DNA of 56,478 nt, taken from OFTM10 sp964196195. Its GTDB lineage: Bacteria > Actinomycetota > Acidimicrobiia > Acidimicrobiales > Aldehydirespiratoraceae. The stretch lies in contig CAXMSE010000057.1 of the NCBI GenBank assembly GCA_964196195.1, positions 1-56,478 of the forward strand, read 5' to 3'. Of this stretch, positions 8,339 to 17,124 are shown piece after piece; the first letter of the stretch is position 1, and each line of letters begins with the position of its first letter. The position numbers were made by a program, and so were the translations under genes. Below the pieces are notes generated by a model that did no database searches, was not told the DNA's origin, and was given only the letters and a program-made list of their open reading frames with translations.

Positions 8339-9075
8339 GCGATTCCCCACGAAGTGGGGCAACGCCGTTGCTCGAGATGCGCGGCGTAAACACCCACTAC
8401 GGAGCCGTCCACATACTCAAGGATGTGGAGCTGTCGATCTATCCCGGCGAGCTCGTCTGCCTCCTCGGAGGCAACGCGTCGGGCAAGTCCACCACCCTCA
8501 AAACCCTGCTCGGCATGGTCACACCCACCACGGGTGATGTGATTCTGGATGGTGAGGTGGTCAACGGTCAGCCCACCTCCTATCTCGTGGAGCGTGGCGT
8601 CACGATGGTCCCCGAAAATCGCCGGCTATTCAAGCGCCTATCGGTGAAGGAAAACCTCGAACTCGGTGCCTACCTGCGCACCGACAAAGCCGGGATCCAG
8701 CGCGACCTCGAACGGATCTACGGCCTCTTTCCGCGGGTCTACGAGCGCCTGTCGCAGAAGTCCGGAACCCTCTCGGGCGGCGAGCAGCAGATGGTGGCCA
8801 TTGGTCGGGCCCTGATGTCGAACCCGCGCGTGCTCCTGATGGACGAACCCTCTATGGGGCTCGCTCCCGCACTGGTGCAGACCAACTTCCAGCTGATCCA
8901 GCAGATTCACGAGGAAGGCGTGGCGATCTTCATGGTGGAGCAGAACGCCAACATGGCGCTCTCGATCGCCGATCGAGGATGGGTTCTGCAAACCGGCCGC
9001 GTGGTGCTCGACGACACCGCCGACGCCCTGCTCGCCAACCCCGAGCTGAGGGCCAGCTACCTCGGAGAGGCCTAG
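8335..9075 (+). CDS. livF: Branched-chain amino acid ABC transporter ATP-binding protein LivF
   Basis: Second ATPase subunit, 246 residues. Walker A is GGNASGKSTTLK, the signature LSGGEQQMVAIGRALM, Walker B VLLMDEPSMGLAP and the switch MVEQNANMAL. The LivF-type VPENRRLF segment is present. Ends in LRASYLGEA. Last gene of the importer operon; it faces the ThDP enzyme gene tail to tail with 13 bp between the stops. Confidence 0.94.
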   Translation: MSDSPRSGATPLLEMRGVNTHYGAVHILKDVELSIYPGELVCLLGGNASGKSTTLKTLLGMVTPTTGDVILDGEVVNGQPTSYLVERGVTMVPENRRLFKRLSVKENLELGAYLRTDKAGIQRDLERIYGLFPRVYERLSQKSGTLSGGEQQMVAIGRALMSNPRVLLMDEPSMGLAPALVQTNFQLIQQIHEEGVAIFMVEQNANMALSIADRGWVLQTGRVVLDDTADALLANPELRASYLGEA

Positions 9076-9088
9076 CCCCTTCGGACCC

Positions 9089-10747
9089 TCAGGTCGAGGG
9101 GCGCGTCTGCACATCGGTGATGGACTCGAACGGGGTGAGCCTCGACGGGTCGACCAGGATGTGAAGGAGGGCACCGGTGCGAGACGCGGCAGCTCGGGCG
9201 AAGGCCGGCGCGAAGTGGGCCGTGGTGTCCACCCGCTCACTGTGGAATCCGTGGGCCGCGGCGAGCATCACAAAGTCGGGGTTGACGAGATCGGTGCCCG
9301 ACACCCTCTCGGGGAAGACCCGTTCCTGGTGGGTTCGGATCGTGCCGTACATCTGGTTGTCGAGGACGATCACGATCGGCTCACAGCCAGCCTGGTGGGC
9401 TGTGCCGAGTTCCTGCATGGTCATCTGGAGGTCGCCGTCGCCGGCGAAACACACCACCATCCGGTCGGGATGGGCGGCCTTGGCCGCGATGGCGGCAGGT
9501 AGGCCGTAGCCCATCGTGCCGCTCTGGGGCGCGAGCAGGCGGGCATCGGGCCCGTAGCGGAAGAACTTGCTGGGCCAGACGGTGAAGTTGCCCGCTCCAT
9601 TGGTGATGATCGCGTCGGGCGGGAGTTCGGCCTGAAGCCAGGTCATCACTTCGCCCATGTCGACCGCGCCGGGCTGGGGAGGACAAACCATCGATTCCAG
9701 ATGGGCGGATCTACGGTCGGCGACCCACCGCCCACGGCCGTCGGACTCGCCGAGTTTGCGATCACGCAGCATCGCGATCGTGATGCTCGGGTCGCCGAGC
9801 ACTCCGACCGCGGTGGAGTAGATACGTCCCAGCTGGATGCGCTCGGGATGGATGTGAACGATGCGCTGGCTGGGAGTGGGTAGATCGAGCAGGGACCACC
9901 CACCCGTGGTCATCTGGCCGAACCGGATACCGAGACCCACGATGAGATCGGCATTGCGGATCGTGGACTGCACCGGCTCCGACATCCACACCCCTGCTTC
10001 ACCCACATAGCTGTCGCTGTGGTTGTCGATCAGGTCGTGAAAGCGAAAGGCCGTGACGACGGCGAGCTCGTTGGCCTCCGCAAACACGGTGAGATCGTGT
10101 CGAGCCTGGGTGGTCCACCGGCCCCCACCGACGATCATCACCGGACGCTCCGCCGCGCCCAGTTCCTCGACGACAGTGTCGATCTCCTGGGTGGTGGGGG
10201 TGGCACGCTCCACGAGGAGGGGCGTCACGTCGACGACCGATGTGGAGGCGGCGAGTACGTCCTCGGGAACCGCCACGACGACCGGACCGGGCCGGCCTGA
10301 GACGGCAATCTTGAACGCGATGGTGAGGGCATCGGCGAGGGCATCGGTGCGCTCGACCTCGACCACCCACTTGGCGATCGACCCGAAGAAGTGCCGGTAG
10401 TCGATCTCCTGAAAGGCTTCACGCCCCCGACGATCGGTACTCACCTGTCCGACGAGAAGCACCATGGGGGTGGAGTCCTGCATGGCCGTGTGAACTCCGA
10501 CAGACGCATTGGCCGCACCGGGCCCCCGGGTGACCATGCAGACGCCCGGCTCGCCGGTGAGCTTGCCCCAGGCTTCGGCCATATAGGCCGCGCCGCCCTC
10601 CTGGCGACATGTCACGTATCGGATGTCGGTGTCGTAGAGTGCATCCAAGACGGTTAGGTAGCTCTCCCCCGGCACACCGAATGCTGTGGTGACGCCCTGG
10701 GCCACCAGAGCATCCACGACGAGTTGGCCCCCGGTACGTTCGGTCAT
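9089..10747 (-). CDS. Thiamine diphosphate-dependent enzyme (acetolactate synthase-like)
   Basis: Predicted cytosolic ThDP enzyme, 552 residues from the ATG at 10747; the open frame extends upstream into the next gene but only from here does it match the family. The cofactor-activating glutamate lies in CRQEGGAAYMAEAWGK (near residue 50). The Mg-ThDP motif is GDGDLQMTMQELGTA followed by NQMYGT. It has the three-domain layout of acetolactate synthase, benzoylformate decarboxylase and relatives. As last gene of a catabolic operon with no ilvN or ilvC nearby, a role as decarboxylase or carboligase of a 2-oxo acid is more likely than branched-chain amino acid synthesis. Substrate unknown. Confidence 0.85.
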   Translation of the reverse strand: MTERTGGQLVVDALVAQGVTTAFGVPGESYLTVLDALYDTDIRYVTCRQEGGAAYMAEAWGKLTGEPGVCMVTRGPGAANASVGVHTAMQDSTPMVLLVGQVSTDRRGREAFQEIDYRHFFGSIAKWVVEVERTDALADALTIAFKIAVSGRPGPVVVAVPEDVLAASTSVVDVTPLLVERATPTTQEIDTVVEELGAAERPVMIVGGGRWTTQARHDLTVFAEANELAVVTAFRFHDLIDNHSDSYVGEAGVWMSEPVQSTIRNADLIVGLGIRFGQMTTGGWSLLDLPTPSQRIVHIHPERIQLGRIYSTAVGVLGDPSITIAMLRDRKLGESDGRGRWVADRRSAHLESMVCPPQPGAVDMGEVMTWLQAELPPDAIITNGAGNFTVWPSKFFRYGPDARLLAPQSGTMGYGLPAAIAAKAAHPDRMVVCFAGDGDLQMTMQELGTAHQAGCEPIVIVLDNQMYGTIRTHQERVFPERVSGTDLVNPDFVMLAAAHGFHSERVDTTAHFAPAFARAAASRTGALLHILVDPSRLTPFESITDVQTRPST

Positions 10748-10758
10748 CGCCTCCGAAC

Positions 10759-11973
10759 CTAGATGATCGCGGTCTCGAGGAAGGGCTGGTTGGCGGCGAT
10801 GCGGTGATAGCCGAGCGGGGTGAGGTCGAGGGATCGGTACTCGCCGTAGGTGATCCACTCTGATACGCCACGGCCCATCGCCGGTGACTGCTGCATGCCA
10901 TGGCCGGAGAAGCCGTTCACGAAAATGAAGTTGGGGATTTCGTGATGGGGGCCGATGATCGCATTCTGGTCGAGGGTGTTGAAGGCATAGTGACCCACCC
11001 ACTTGTTGACGACCTTCACCCTTTCGAAGGCGGGTATGCGGTTGGCGATCGAAGGCCAGATCTTGTCCTCCCACATGTCGCCGATGAAGGCGAAGTCGTC
11101 GTACCCGACGGGCGGGTCGTCGTCGGGCGGTGAGCCGGCCATGTAGAGCCCACCGTCGGTGCGGCAGGTGACTCCGGTGGTGTCGATCGTGAGCGGGAGG
11201 GAACGATCGAGCCGTTCGGCCGCGTCGAAGACGTAGGTGTAGCGTCGACGAGGTTCGATAGGGAGGTCGAACCCTGCCATTCGAGCGACCTCGATGGCCC
11301 GGGGTCCGGCTGCGTTCACGATGGTGCCGGCCGCGATGGATTCACCCGATTCGAGGGTGACTGAAGCGGCGCGTGCGCCGTCGTGGGCGATGTGCACGAC
11401 TTCGTTGGTGATGTACTCAACACCGTTTTGGCGGGCCTTGCGTCGCCACCAGTCGAACATCGTGCCACTGTCGAAGTAACCCTCGTCGGCGAGGTTGTGA
11501 CTCCCGCAAACGACTCCGCTGAGGTCGTAGAACGGGTATGCGTCGTGGATTTCGGCCGGTGTCATGATCTTCGTGCCGGCACCCCAGGTTTTCTGGAGGG
11601 CCTGGTTGTGGCGCAAGGTGTGGGCAAACGTTTCGGTCCCGGCGAGATACATGTAGCCGAAGCCGTCGAAGCTGAGTTCAGGCACCTCTGGGTCGTCGTT
11701 CATGAAGGCCTGGAAGTTGTGGACAAAGTGGGCGCCGAACTGAGAGATTCGGACGTTTACCTCGTTGGAGAACTGTTGGCGCATGCAGCTGTTGGTCCGT
11801 GCCGTTGATGTTGACTCGTACGACGAGTCGCGCTCGATGACGAGAACGGAACCGTCGAAGTCCGGGTTGGTCGACAGGAACCAGGCGACCGACGATCCCA
11901 TGATGGCGCCGCCGATGATCACGACGTCGTAGGAAGATAGCCGCGACTCGCCGATGATGGGTTGGAGCTTCAT
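10759..11973 (-). CDS. DAO-family FAD-dependent oxidoreductase
   Basis: 404 residues. The N-terminal dinucleotide-binding fold is DVVIIGGAIMGSSVAWFL (about residues 15-32), with the acidic ribose ligand in VLVIERD. The C-terminal FAD contact GFSGHGMQQSPAMGRGVSE is typical of the D-amino acid oxidase/sarcosine oxidase/glycine oxidase superfamily (FOXRED1-like). Such enzymes oxidise amines or amino acids, passing electrons to oxygen or another carrier. Its start overlaps the hydantoinase B stop (11970-11973), so it belongs to the same transcript; 11 bp separate it from the ThDP gene. Exact substrate unknown. Confidence 0.87.
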   Translation of the reverse strand: MKLQPIIGESRLSSYDVVIIGGAIMGSSVAWFLSTNPDFDGSVLVIERDSSYESTSTARTNSCMRQQFSNEVNVRISQFGAHFVHNFQAFMNDDPEVPELSFDGFGYMYLAGTETFAHTLRHNQALQKTWGAGTKIMTPAEIHDAYPFYDLSGVVCGSHNLADEGYFDSGTMFDWWRRKARQNGVEYITNEVVHIAHDGARAASVTLESGESIAAGTIVNAAGPRAIEVARMAGFDLPIEPRRRYTYVFDAAERLDRSLPLTIDTTGVTCRTDGGLYMAGSPPDDDPPVGYDDFAFIGDMWEDKIWPSIANRIPAFERVKVVNKWVGHYAFNTLDQNAIIGPHHEIPNFIFVNGFSGHGMQQSPAMGRGVSEWITYGEYRSLDLTPLGYHRIAANQPFLETAII

Positions 11974-13580
11974 GAGACATACCCCTGGGTCCGGTCGTCG
12001 GCCACCGCAGCAGGATCTCGCTCCGACGGGTCGCCGAAACCGCCTCCGCCGGGGAGCTCGAGGATGAGGCGCCTGTCGGCGGGGACCCTCTGCTTGCCCT
12101 TGCCTGCGAACGGTGAGCCATCGTCGAGATACACCGCGCCGGGCGCACCGGGCTCGCCGCCGTTGCGGCCCCGGGCCGGGTTTTGGATGCGGTCGAACAT
12201 GGCGGAGAACTCGAACAGGTAGCCGTCGACCGGCCCGAGTTCGATGGTCTGGCCCAACCCACCTCGTTGGCGGCCCGCGCCACCGCTGTCGGGCCGGATC
12301 TCCTTGCGCCAGATGATGATCGGACCGATCTGTTCGGTGGCCTCCACCGACATGGTGCGCACGCCGGACGGAAATGCGGTGGCGGTCAGACCGTCGAGCG
12401 CGGGGCGTGCTCCGGTGCCGCCGCTGTTGAACATCAGCAACTCGACCGGCACCTTGGGATCGGCCTTACTGGCCGACCGGGCGCTGGCCTGGAAGTTCCA
12501 GAGGGCCCCGGCGCCCTCTGCGGGCACGACTTCGGGTAGGACCGTGGCGATGGCACCGAGGCAGAGGTCGGTGACGAAGTGGCCGATCACGTGGCGTACC
12601 GCCACGGGGTCGGGGTGCTCGGCGTTGAGTATCACGCCGGCGGGGGCACTCACGGTGAAGGGGGCGAGCGAGGCGAAGTTGTTGGGCAGCTCCGGGGCCA
12701 GAGCCACGAGCATCCCGTAGGTGAAGTAGGCCTGCGCGTAGGTGAGCGGGACGTTGATGCCGAAAGCGCTCGTGGGTGAGGTGCCGGTGAAGTCGGCGTG
12801 CATCCCGGCGTCGGTCACCTCGATCGTGGCCGCGAGAGTGAGGGTTTCGTCGTAGCCATCCACCTGCATCGTGTTGGTGTAGGTGCCTTGGGGCACCGAT
12901 TCGAGAGCGTCGAGGGTCGCTTTGCGGGTTCGGTCGAAGATGAAGCCTGCGAGGGCGTCGATGTGGGGGAGCCCGAACTCGTCGAGCATCGCCAGGAGGC
13001 GGCGCCGGCCGGTTTCGTTGCAGGCGGCCAGGCCATGGATGTCGCCCACCACCTGGTCGGCCTCTCTCACGTTCTGGCGCACGATCGTGACCAGGTCCTG
13101 GTTGAGTTCGCCCCGCTCGACCCACTTCAGGATCGGTATGCGTAGACCCTCCTCGTAGACCTCGCGGGCATCGGGGCCGTATCCCCGGCCACCGATATCC
13201 ACCACATGGGCGGTGGAGGCGAAGAAGCCGATCAGCTCGTCGCGCGAGAACACAGGCGTGGTAACCGTGATGTCGTGGAGGTGGCCGGTTCCCTTCCACG
13301 GATCGTTGGTGACGTAGACGTCGCCGGGGTAGATGCGCTCGGGCCCGATGTCGTTGATGAAGTGGGTGACTGCAGCCGCCATGGTGTTGACGTGGCCAGG
13401 TGTGCCGGTGACCGCTTGGGCCACCATTCGCCCGTCACGATCAAACACCCCCGCTGAGAGATCACCGGCCTCTCGCACCGATGTGCTGAACGCGGTTCGA
13501 ACGAGGGTGAGGGCCTGCTCCTCCACCACAGAGATCAGGCGGTTCCACATCACCTGATAGTGAAGCTCCTGGTTGGTCAT
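11970..13580 (-). CDS. hyuB: Hydantoinase B / oxoprolinase-family subunit
   Basis: 536 residues, the B subunit of ATP-dependent hydantoinase, 5-oxoprolinase or acetone/acetophenone carboxylase-type enzymes. Family landmarks: the N-terminal VMWNRLISVVEEQALTLVRT followed by SREAGDLSAGVFD-like residues, GHVNTMAAAV, NDPWKGTGHLHDITV, and the C-terminal glycine-rich PGGGGFGDPSERD. Overlaps hydantoinase A by 4 nt upstream and the FAD oxidoreductase by 4 nt downstream. A/B pairs cleave or carboxylate small cyclic or carbonyl compounds at the cost of ATP; the substrate is not readable. Confidence 0.9.
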   Translation of the reverse strand: MTNQELHYQVMWNRLISVVEEQALTLVRTAFSTSVREAGDLSAGVFDRDGRMVAQAVTGTPGHVNTMAAAVTHFINDIGPERIYPGDVYVTNDPWKGTGHLHDITVTTPVFSRDELIGFFASTAHVVDIGGRGYGPDAREVYEEGLRIPILKWVERGELNQDLVTIVRQNVREADQVVGDIHGLAACNETGRRRLLAMLDEFGLPHIDALAGFIFDRTRKATLDALESVPQGTYTNTMQVDGYDETLTLAATIEVTDAGMHADFTGTSPTSAFGINVPLTYAQAYFTYGMLVALAPELPNNFASLAPFTVSAPAGVILNAEHPDPVAVRHVIGHFVTDLCLGAIATVLPEVVPAEGAGALWNFQASARSASKADPKVPVELLMFNSGGTGARPALDGLTATAFPSGVRTMSVEATEQIGPIIIWRKEIRPDSGGAGRQRGGLGQTIELGPVDGYLFEFSAMFDRIQNPARGRNGGEPGAPGAVYLDDGSPFAGKGKQRVPADRRLILELPGGGGFGDPSERDPAAVADDRTQGYVS

Positions 13581-15673
13581 CGGGCTTCTCCGGAGGTATC
13601 GACACGGGTGATGAGCAGGGAGCCGTCGGCCTGCATCCGGCCGCGGTGGTGGGCGCCGAGGACGGTGGTGGTCTGGGCTTCGATGATTACCGCAGGTCCG
13701 GCGACGCCCTGGCCTGGAGCAAGCTCGGACCGGTGGATGATCGCGGCTTCACCACTTGCACCTGTGCTCGGGTCGAACATCGACCGACCGGCGGACGACG
13801 TTGCCATCGATTCCGGCTCGGCCACCAGCTCGACGGTGTCGGGCCGATCCTGCACCGACGACACCCGTACGGCCCAACTGACGGCTTCGATCGTGAGGTC
13901 GTCGATCGCCCGTCCGAAGAACTCTTCGTAGGCCTTGGTGAACTTGGCGGCCAGCAGCTCTGCCGCCAGCTCGTCGAATGGCCCTGCATCGAGGTGTACG
14001 GGGATCTCCCATCCCTGCCCCTTGTAGCGCATGGCGACCTGGCGGTCGATGGTGACCTCGGCGGCGGTGCCTTCCCTCACGAACGAGTGGGCCTCCTCGG
14101 CCAGTTCGGCGAGAACCTGGTTGGCGCCGTCGACATCGAAATCGACGGTGGTGGTGTAGAAGCTGCGGATCGCTTCGTAGCTGAACGGAGCGCGGAGAAA
14201 GCCGATTGCCGAGCCGACGCCGGCTCCCGGAGGCACGATGAGCTCGTCGAGTCCGAGCTTGTCGATAAGTCGAGAAGCGTGCATCGGCCCCCCGCCGCCG
14301 AACGCGATCATCGTGTACCCCGTGAGGTCCTTCCCGTTTTCCACCGCGTGGACCCGAGCCGCGTTGGTCATGTTTTCGTCGACCACCTCAGAGACCCCAA
14401 CCGCGGCGGTGAACGGATCCATCCCCAGCGGTCGCCCGACCGATGCCGCGATGGCCTCGCGGGCAAGATCGGGAGAGAGTTCGATGTCGGTTGCCCCGAA
14501 CGTGTCGGGGTGGAGACGACCCAACTCGAGGTTGGCATCGGTGACGGTGGCATCGGCCCCACCACGGTTGTAGGCAGCGGGGCCGGGCTCAGACCCTGCG
14601 CTGTTGGGCCCTATACGGATCTGGCCGAGAGAATCGACCCTCGCAATGCTGCCACCGCCTGCGCCGATCTCGATCATCTCGATCACCGGGATCGACACCG
14701 GCATGCCACTGCCTTTCTTGAATCGAGCGGTGCGGTCGACCTCGAACGTCTTCGCTGTCTGAGGGGTGAACCCCTCGATCATGCTGATCTTCGCTGTGGT
14801 GCCGCCCATATCGAACGAGAGCACCCGGTCGCGGCCGTAGCGCGCGGCGAGGTCGGCGGCGAAAATCGCGCCGCCGGCAGGGCCCGATTCCACCAGGCGC
14901 ACCGGGAACGCGGCGGCGCTCTCGACGCTAATGAGGCCTCCGCCGGAATGGATCATGTAAAGAGGACAGGAGGCGCCGCGGGCGCGGAGTTGGTCGCGTA
15001 GGCGAACGAGGTAGGAGGCCATCAGGGGCTGGATGTAGGCGTTGGCACACACCGTGTTGAAGCGCTCGTACTCACGCATCTGGGGCGACACTTCGCTACT
15101 GATCGAGACAGCGACATCGGGGAGGACCGCCGTGAGGAGATCACGGAAACGGCGTTCGTGCTTGCCATCGCGGTAGCTGTGTATGAATCCGACAGCGACG
15201 GACTCGTATCCGGACTCGGCCAACCGGGCGATCAGCCGGCGGGCCCCATCCTCATCGAACGGCACGAGCACTTCACCGCGTGCATTGAGTCGCTCGCTGA
15301 CGACATGGCGATCCTTGCGCTCGATCAAGGGTGGGGGCAGGACGATGTTGAGGTCGTACTGCTCGAAACGGCTCTCGGTTCGCGTCTCGATGACATCGCG
15401 GAACCCGGCGGTGGTGACGAGCGCCGTGGACGCGCCGCTCCGCTCGATGAGGGCATTGGTTGCCAGGGTGGTGCCGTGGATGATCTGTACGACGTCGGCG
15501 AGATCGACGCCGGCTTCGCGGGCGATCTGGCTAATGCCCTCGAGGATCGCCCGTTCGGGTGCGTCGTGGGTGGTGAGGAGCTTGGTGGAGATGAACGAAC
15601 CATCGTGATGTTCGAGCACGATGTCGGTGAATGTCCCCCCTACGTCGGCACCGATGCGCAGTGATCTGGCCAA
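13577..15673 (-). CDS. hyuA: Hydantoinase/oxoprolinase-family subunit A (ATP-binding)
   Basis: 698 residues. The ASKHA-type phosphate-binding motif GADVGGTFTDIVLEH is near the N-terminus and the second nucleotide motif FDMGGTTAKISMIEG near residue 290; AFGGGGPMHASRLIDKLG is also family-typical. The start is TTG at 15673, supported by GGAGGAGAGG just upstream. Forms the enzyme with the overlapping B subunit. Known relatives hydrolyse 5-oxoproline or N-methylhydantoin or carboxylate ketones. Lies second in the minus-strand operon, 36 bp after the SDR gene. Confidence 0.9.
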   Translation of the reverse strand: MARSLRIGADVGGTFTDIVLEHHDGSFISTKLLTTHDAPERAILEGISQIAREAGVDLADVVQIIHGTTLATNALIERSGASTALVTTAGFRDVIETRTESRFEQYDLNIVLPPPLIERKDRHVVSERLNARGEVLVPFDEDGARRLIARLAESGYESVAVGFIHSYRDGKHERRFRDLLTAVLPDVAVSISSEVSPQMREYERFNTVCANAYIQPLMASYLVRLRDQLRARGASCPLYMIHSGGGLISVESAAAFPVRLVESGPAGGAIFAADLAARYGRDRVLSFDMGGTTAKISMIEGFTPQTAKTFEVDRTARFKKGSGMPVSIPVIEMIEIGAGGGSIARVDSLGQIRIGPNSAGSEPGPAAYNRGGADATVTDANLELGRLHPDTFGATDIELSPDLAREAIAASVGRPLGMDPFTAAVGVSEVVDENMTNAARVHAVENGKDLTGYTMIAFGGGGPMHASRLIDKLGLDELIVPPGAGVGSAIGFLRAPFSYEAIRSFYTTTVDFDVDGANQVLAELAEEAHSFVREGTAAEVTIDRQVAMRYKGQGWEIPVHLDAGPFDELAAELLAAKFTKAYEEFFGRAIDDLTIEAVSWAVRVSSVQDRPDTVELVAEPESMATSSAGRSMFDPSTGASGEAAIIHRSELAPGQGVAGPAVIIEAQTTTVLGAHHRGRMQADGSLLITRVDTSGEAR

Positions 15674-15709
15674 GGCCTCTCCTCCCGTTGTCCCAGTCTG
15701 CCCTTGTTC

Positions 15710-16519
15710 CTAGAGTTCGTCGATAGCCGGGAAACTCGAGGTTGTGACGATGTCGACGGTGGCGGAGCGTTGCTGGGCGAGCATGCCGCCATCCACCCTG
15801 ATCACGTCGCCAGTGACATAGCCCGACTCCTCCGAAGCGAGGAACAGGGCCGGCCCGGTCATGTCGTATGGGTCGCCGATACGACCGGCGGGGATATTGA
15901 CGCCGCGATGGGCGCGGGCTTCGTCGTCGAGGCCGCTGGTGTCGATCGAGCCTGGCATCAGGGCGTTGACGCGCACGTTGTAGGGGCCCAGGTCGAGTGC
16001 CATGGCCCGGGTGAGAGCCTCGATCCCGCCCTTCGACGCGTCGTAGGCGGTAAAGCTGCGATGGGCGCGGGTAGCACCGCCGGAACTCATGTTGATGATC
16101 GACCCGCCCCCGTTCTTCGCCATGATCCGCGCTGCTCGGTGGCAGCACAGGAAGTGGCCGGTGAGGTTGACGTCGATGATTCGACGCCACCATTCCTCGT
16201 CGGCATCGAAGAAGTGGAGCATCGGGCTCACGAGGCCGGCGTTGTTGACCAGCACATCGACGGTGCCGAACGCCTCGAGGGCCGCGTCGAAAATGGATGC
16301 CACCTGGGCTGAATCGGACACATCGGCCGGCGCCGCGATGGCGCTACCTCCTGATGCCTCGATCTCGGCGGCGACGCGTTGGGCGGTCGCCTCATCGACG
16401 TCGTTGACCACCACCGACGAGCCGACCGAGCCGAACCTTTCGGCGATGGCCTGGCCGATCCCCTTGCCGGCTCCGGTGACCACAACGACCTTCCCGGCCA
16501 GATCTGGATGGGTTGACAT
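15710..16519 (-). CDS. Short-chain dehydrogenase/reductase
   Basis: 269 residues. The cofactor motif TGAGKGIGQ is at about residues 15-23; an aspartate in VVNDVDE suggests NAD(H) preference. NNAG follows near residue 96, catalytic Ser in INMSSGG, and YDASKGG carries the Tyr/Lys pair. The end VTGDVIRVDGG is typical of classical SDRs. GGAG sits 7 nt before the ATG at 16519. First gene of the five-gene minus-strand operon and divergent from the selenoprotein gene with 47 bp between the starts, so the two transcripts share a control region. Substrate unknown. Confidence 0.88.
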   Translation of the reverse strand: MSTHPDLAGKVVVVTGAGKGIGQAIAERFGSVGSSVVVNDVDEATAQRVAAEIEASGGSAIAAPADVSDSAQVASIFDAALEAFGTVDVLVNNAGLVSPMLHFFDADEEWWRRIIDVNLTGHFLCCHRAARIMAKNGGGSIINMSSGGATRAHRSFTAYDASKGGIEALTRAMALDLGPYNVRVNALMPGSIDTSGLDDEARAHRGVNIPAGRIGDPYDMTGPALFLASEESGYVTGDVIRVDGGMLAQQRSATVDIVTTSSFPAIDEL

Positions 16520-16552
16520 GTTTGAACTCCGGTGACAGTGGACGAGTGGACT

Positions 16553-16558
16553 TAAGCT
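16553..16558 (+). promoter_or_regulatory. Candidate -10 box of the selenoprotein gene
   Basis: TAAGCT ends 8 nt before the ATG at 16567, the spacing expected for a leaderless transcript. A weak -35-like GTGACA lies at 16532-16537 (15-bp spacer). Confidence 0.4.
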
Positions 16559-16566
16559 AGCCAGCC

Positions 16567-17124
16567 ATGGCTTGGATCGAGACGTTGCCCGACGACGAAT
16601 GGACCGGGGAGCTCGCGCCGCTCCACGAAGCGGTTGTCGACCGCGAACTCGGGAGGGTCGACAACATCATGGCGATCCACTCGATCAATCCCCGCGGACT
16701 CGCGGCCCACAGTGGCCTCTACGCGTCGGCGATGGCCGGCACCGCCACCCTGCGGAAGGTGGAACGCGAGCTCGTGGCCTATGTGGTGAGCCTCAAGAAC
16801 CACTGCCACTATTGAGTGCACCATCATCGGCGCGGTCTGCGCCAACTCTTGAAGGACGCTGAGTTGCTGGCCCGCATCGAGGAGGACTGGTCCACCGCCG
16901 GACTATCGGGGCCGCGCGTGGCGATGCTCACCTACGCGGTGAAGCTCACGCGCACTCCTGGCGAGATGGTGAGCGCAGATGTCGACGCCCTCCGCGAGCA
17001 GGGTTTCTCGGACCGCGACATCCTCGACATTGTCGAGGTGGTCGCGTACTACGCCTACGCCAATCGGATCGCCGATGGTCTCGGCATCCAGCTCGAGGAC
17101 TGGTATCCCGATGAGGACTCTTGA
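16567..17124 (+). CDS. AhpD-like (peroxidase-related) selenoprotein with in-frame UGA at the catalytic CxxU motif
   Basis: Read through the TGA at 16813-16815, this is one continuous 185-residue protein of the AhpD/carboxymuconolactone decarboxylase superfamily (peroxidase-related type). Residues 78-87 read N-H-C-H-Y-U-V-H-H-H: Cys80 and Sec83 form CxxU, and His87 sits four residues after Sec, matching the C-x-x-C-x3-H active site of AhpD. Upstream ERELVAYVVSLKN and downstream DILDIVEVVAYYAYANRIADGLGI are family-typical. A stem-loop follows the UGA as in bacterial SECIS elements. The frame after the UGA is intact for 102 codons and its end overlaps the next gene by 14 nt. The selenol would act as peroxidatic or disulfide-exchange residue. 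The alternative, a cysteine codon lost by mutation, is less likely given the hairpin and undecayed 3' half. Selenocysteine machinery (selA, selB, selC, selD) is not in the window. Confidence 0.85.
16813..16848 (+). promoter_or_regulatory. Candidate bacterial SECIS element
   Basis: From the UGA, 13 nt lead to a perfect hairpin: GGCGC (16829-16833), loop GGTCT (16834-16838), GCGCC (16839-16843). GAGT (16814-16817) can pair with ACTC (16845-16848) as a lower stem. The loop GGUCU begins 19 nt after the UGA, the same loop and distance I recall for the E. coli fdhF SECIS, where the loop G and U contact SelB. All of it lies inside coding sequence, as bacterial SECIS elements do. Confidence 0.8.

Noticed and set aside
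9089..11074. A 661-codon version of the ThDP enzyme
   Set aside because: The first 109 residues are antisense-frame sequence within the FAD oxidoreductase gene; the family match begins at the ATG at 10747.
16567..17124. Pseudogene or two short genes split by a stop codon
   Set aside because: The stop falls exactly on the catalytic cysteine, a SECIS-like hairpin follows, and the downstream half is undecayed and overlaps the next gene; selenocysteine explains all three.
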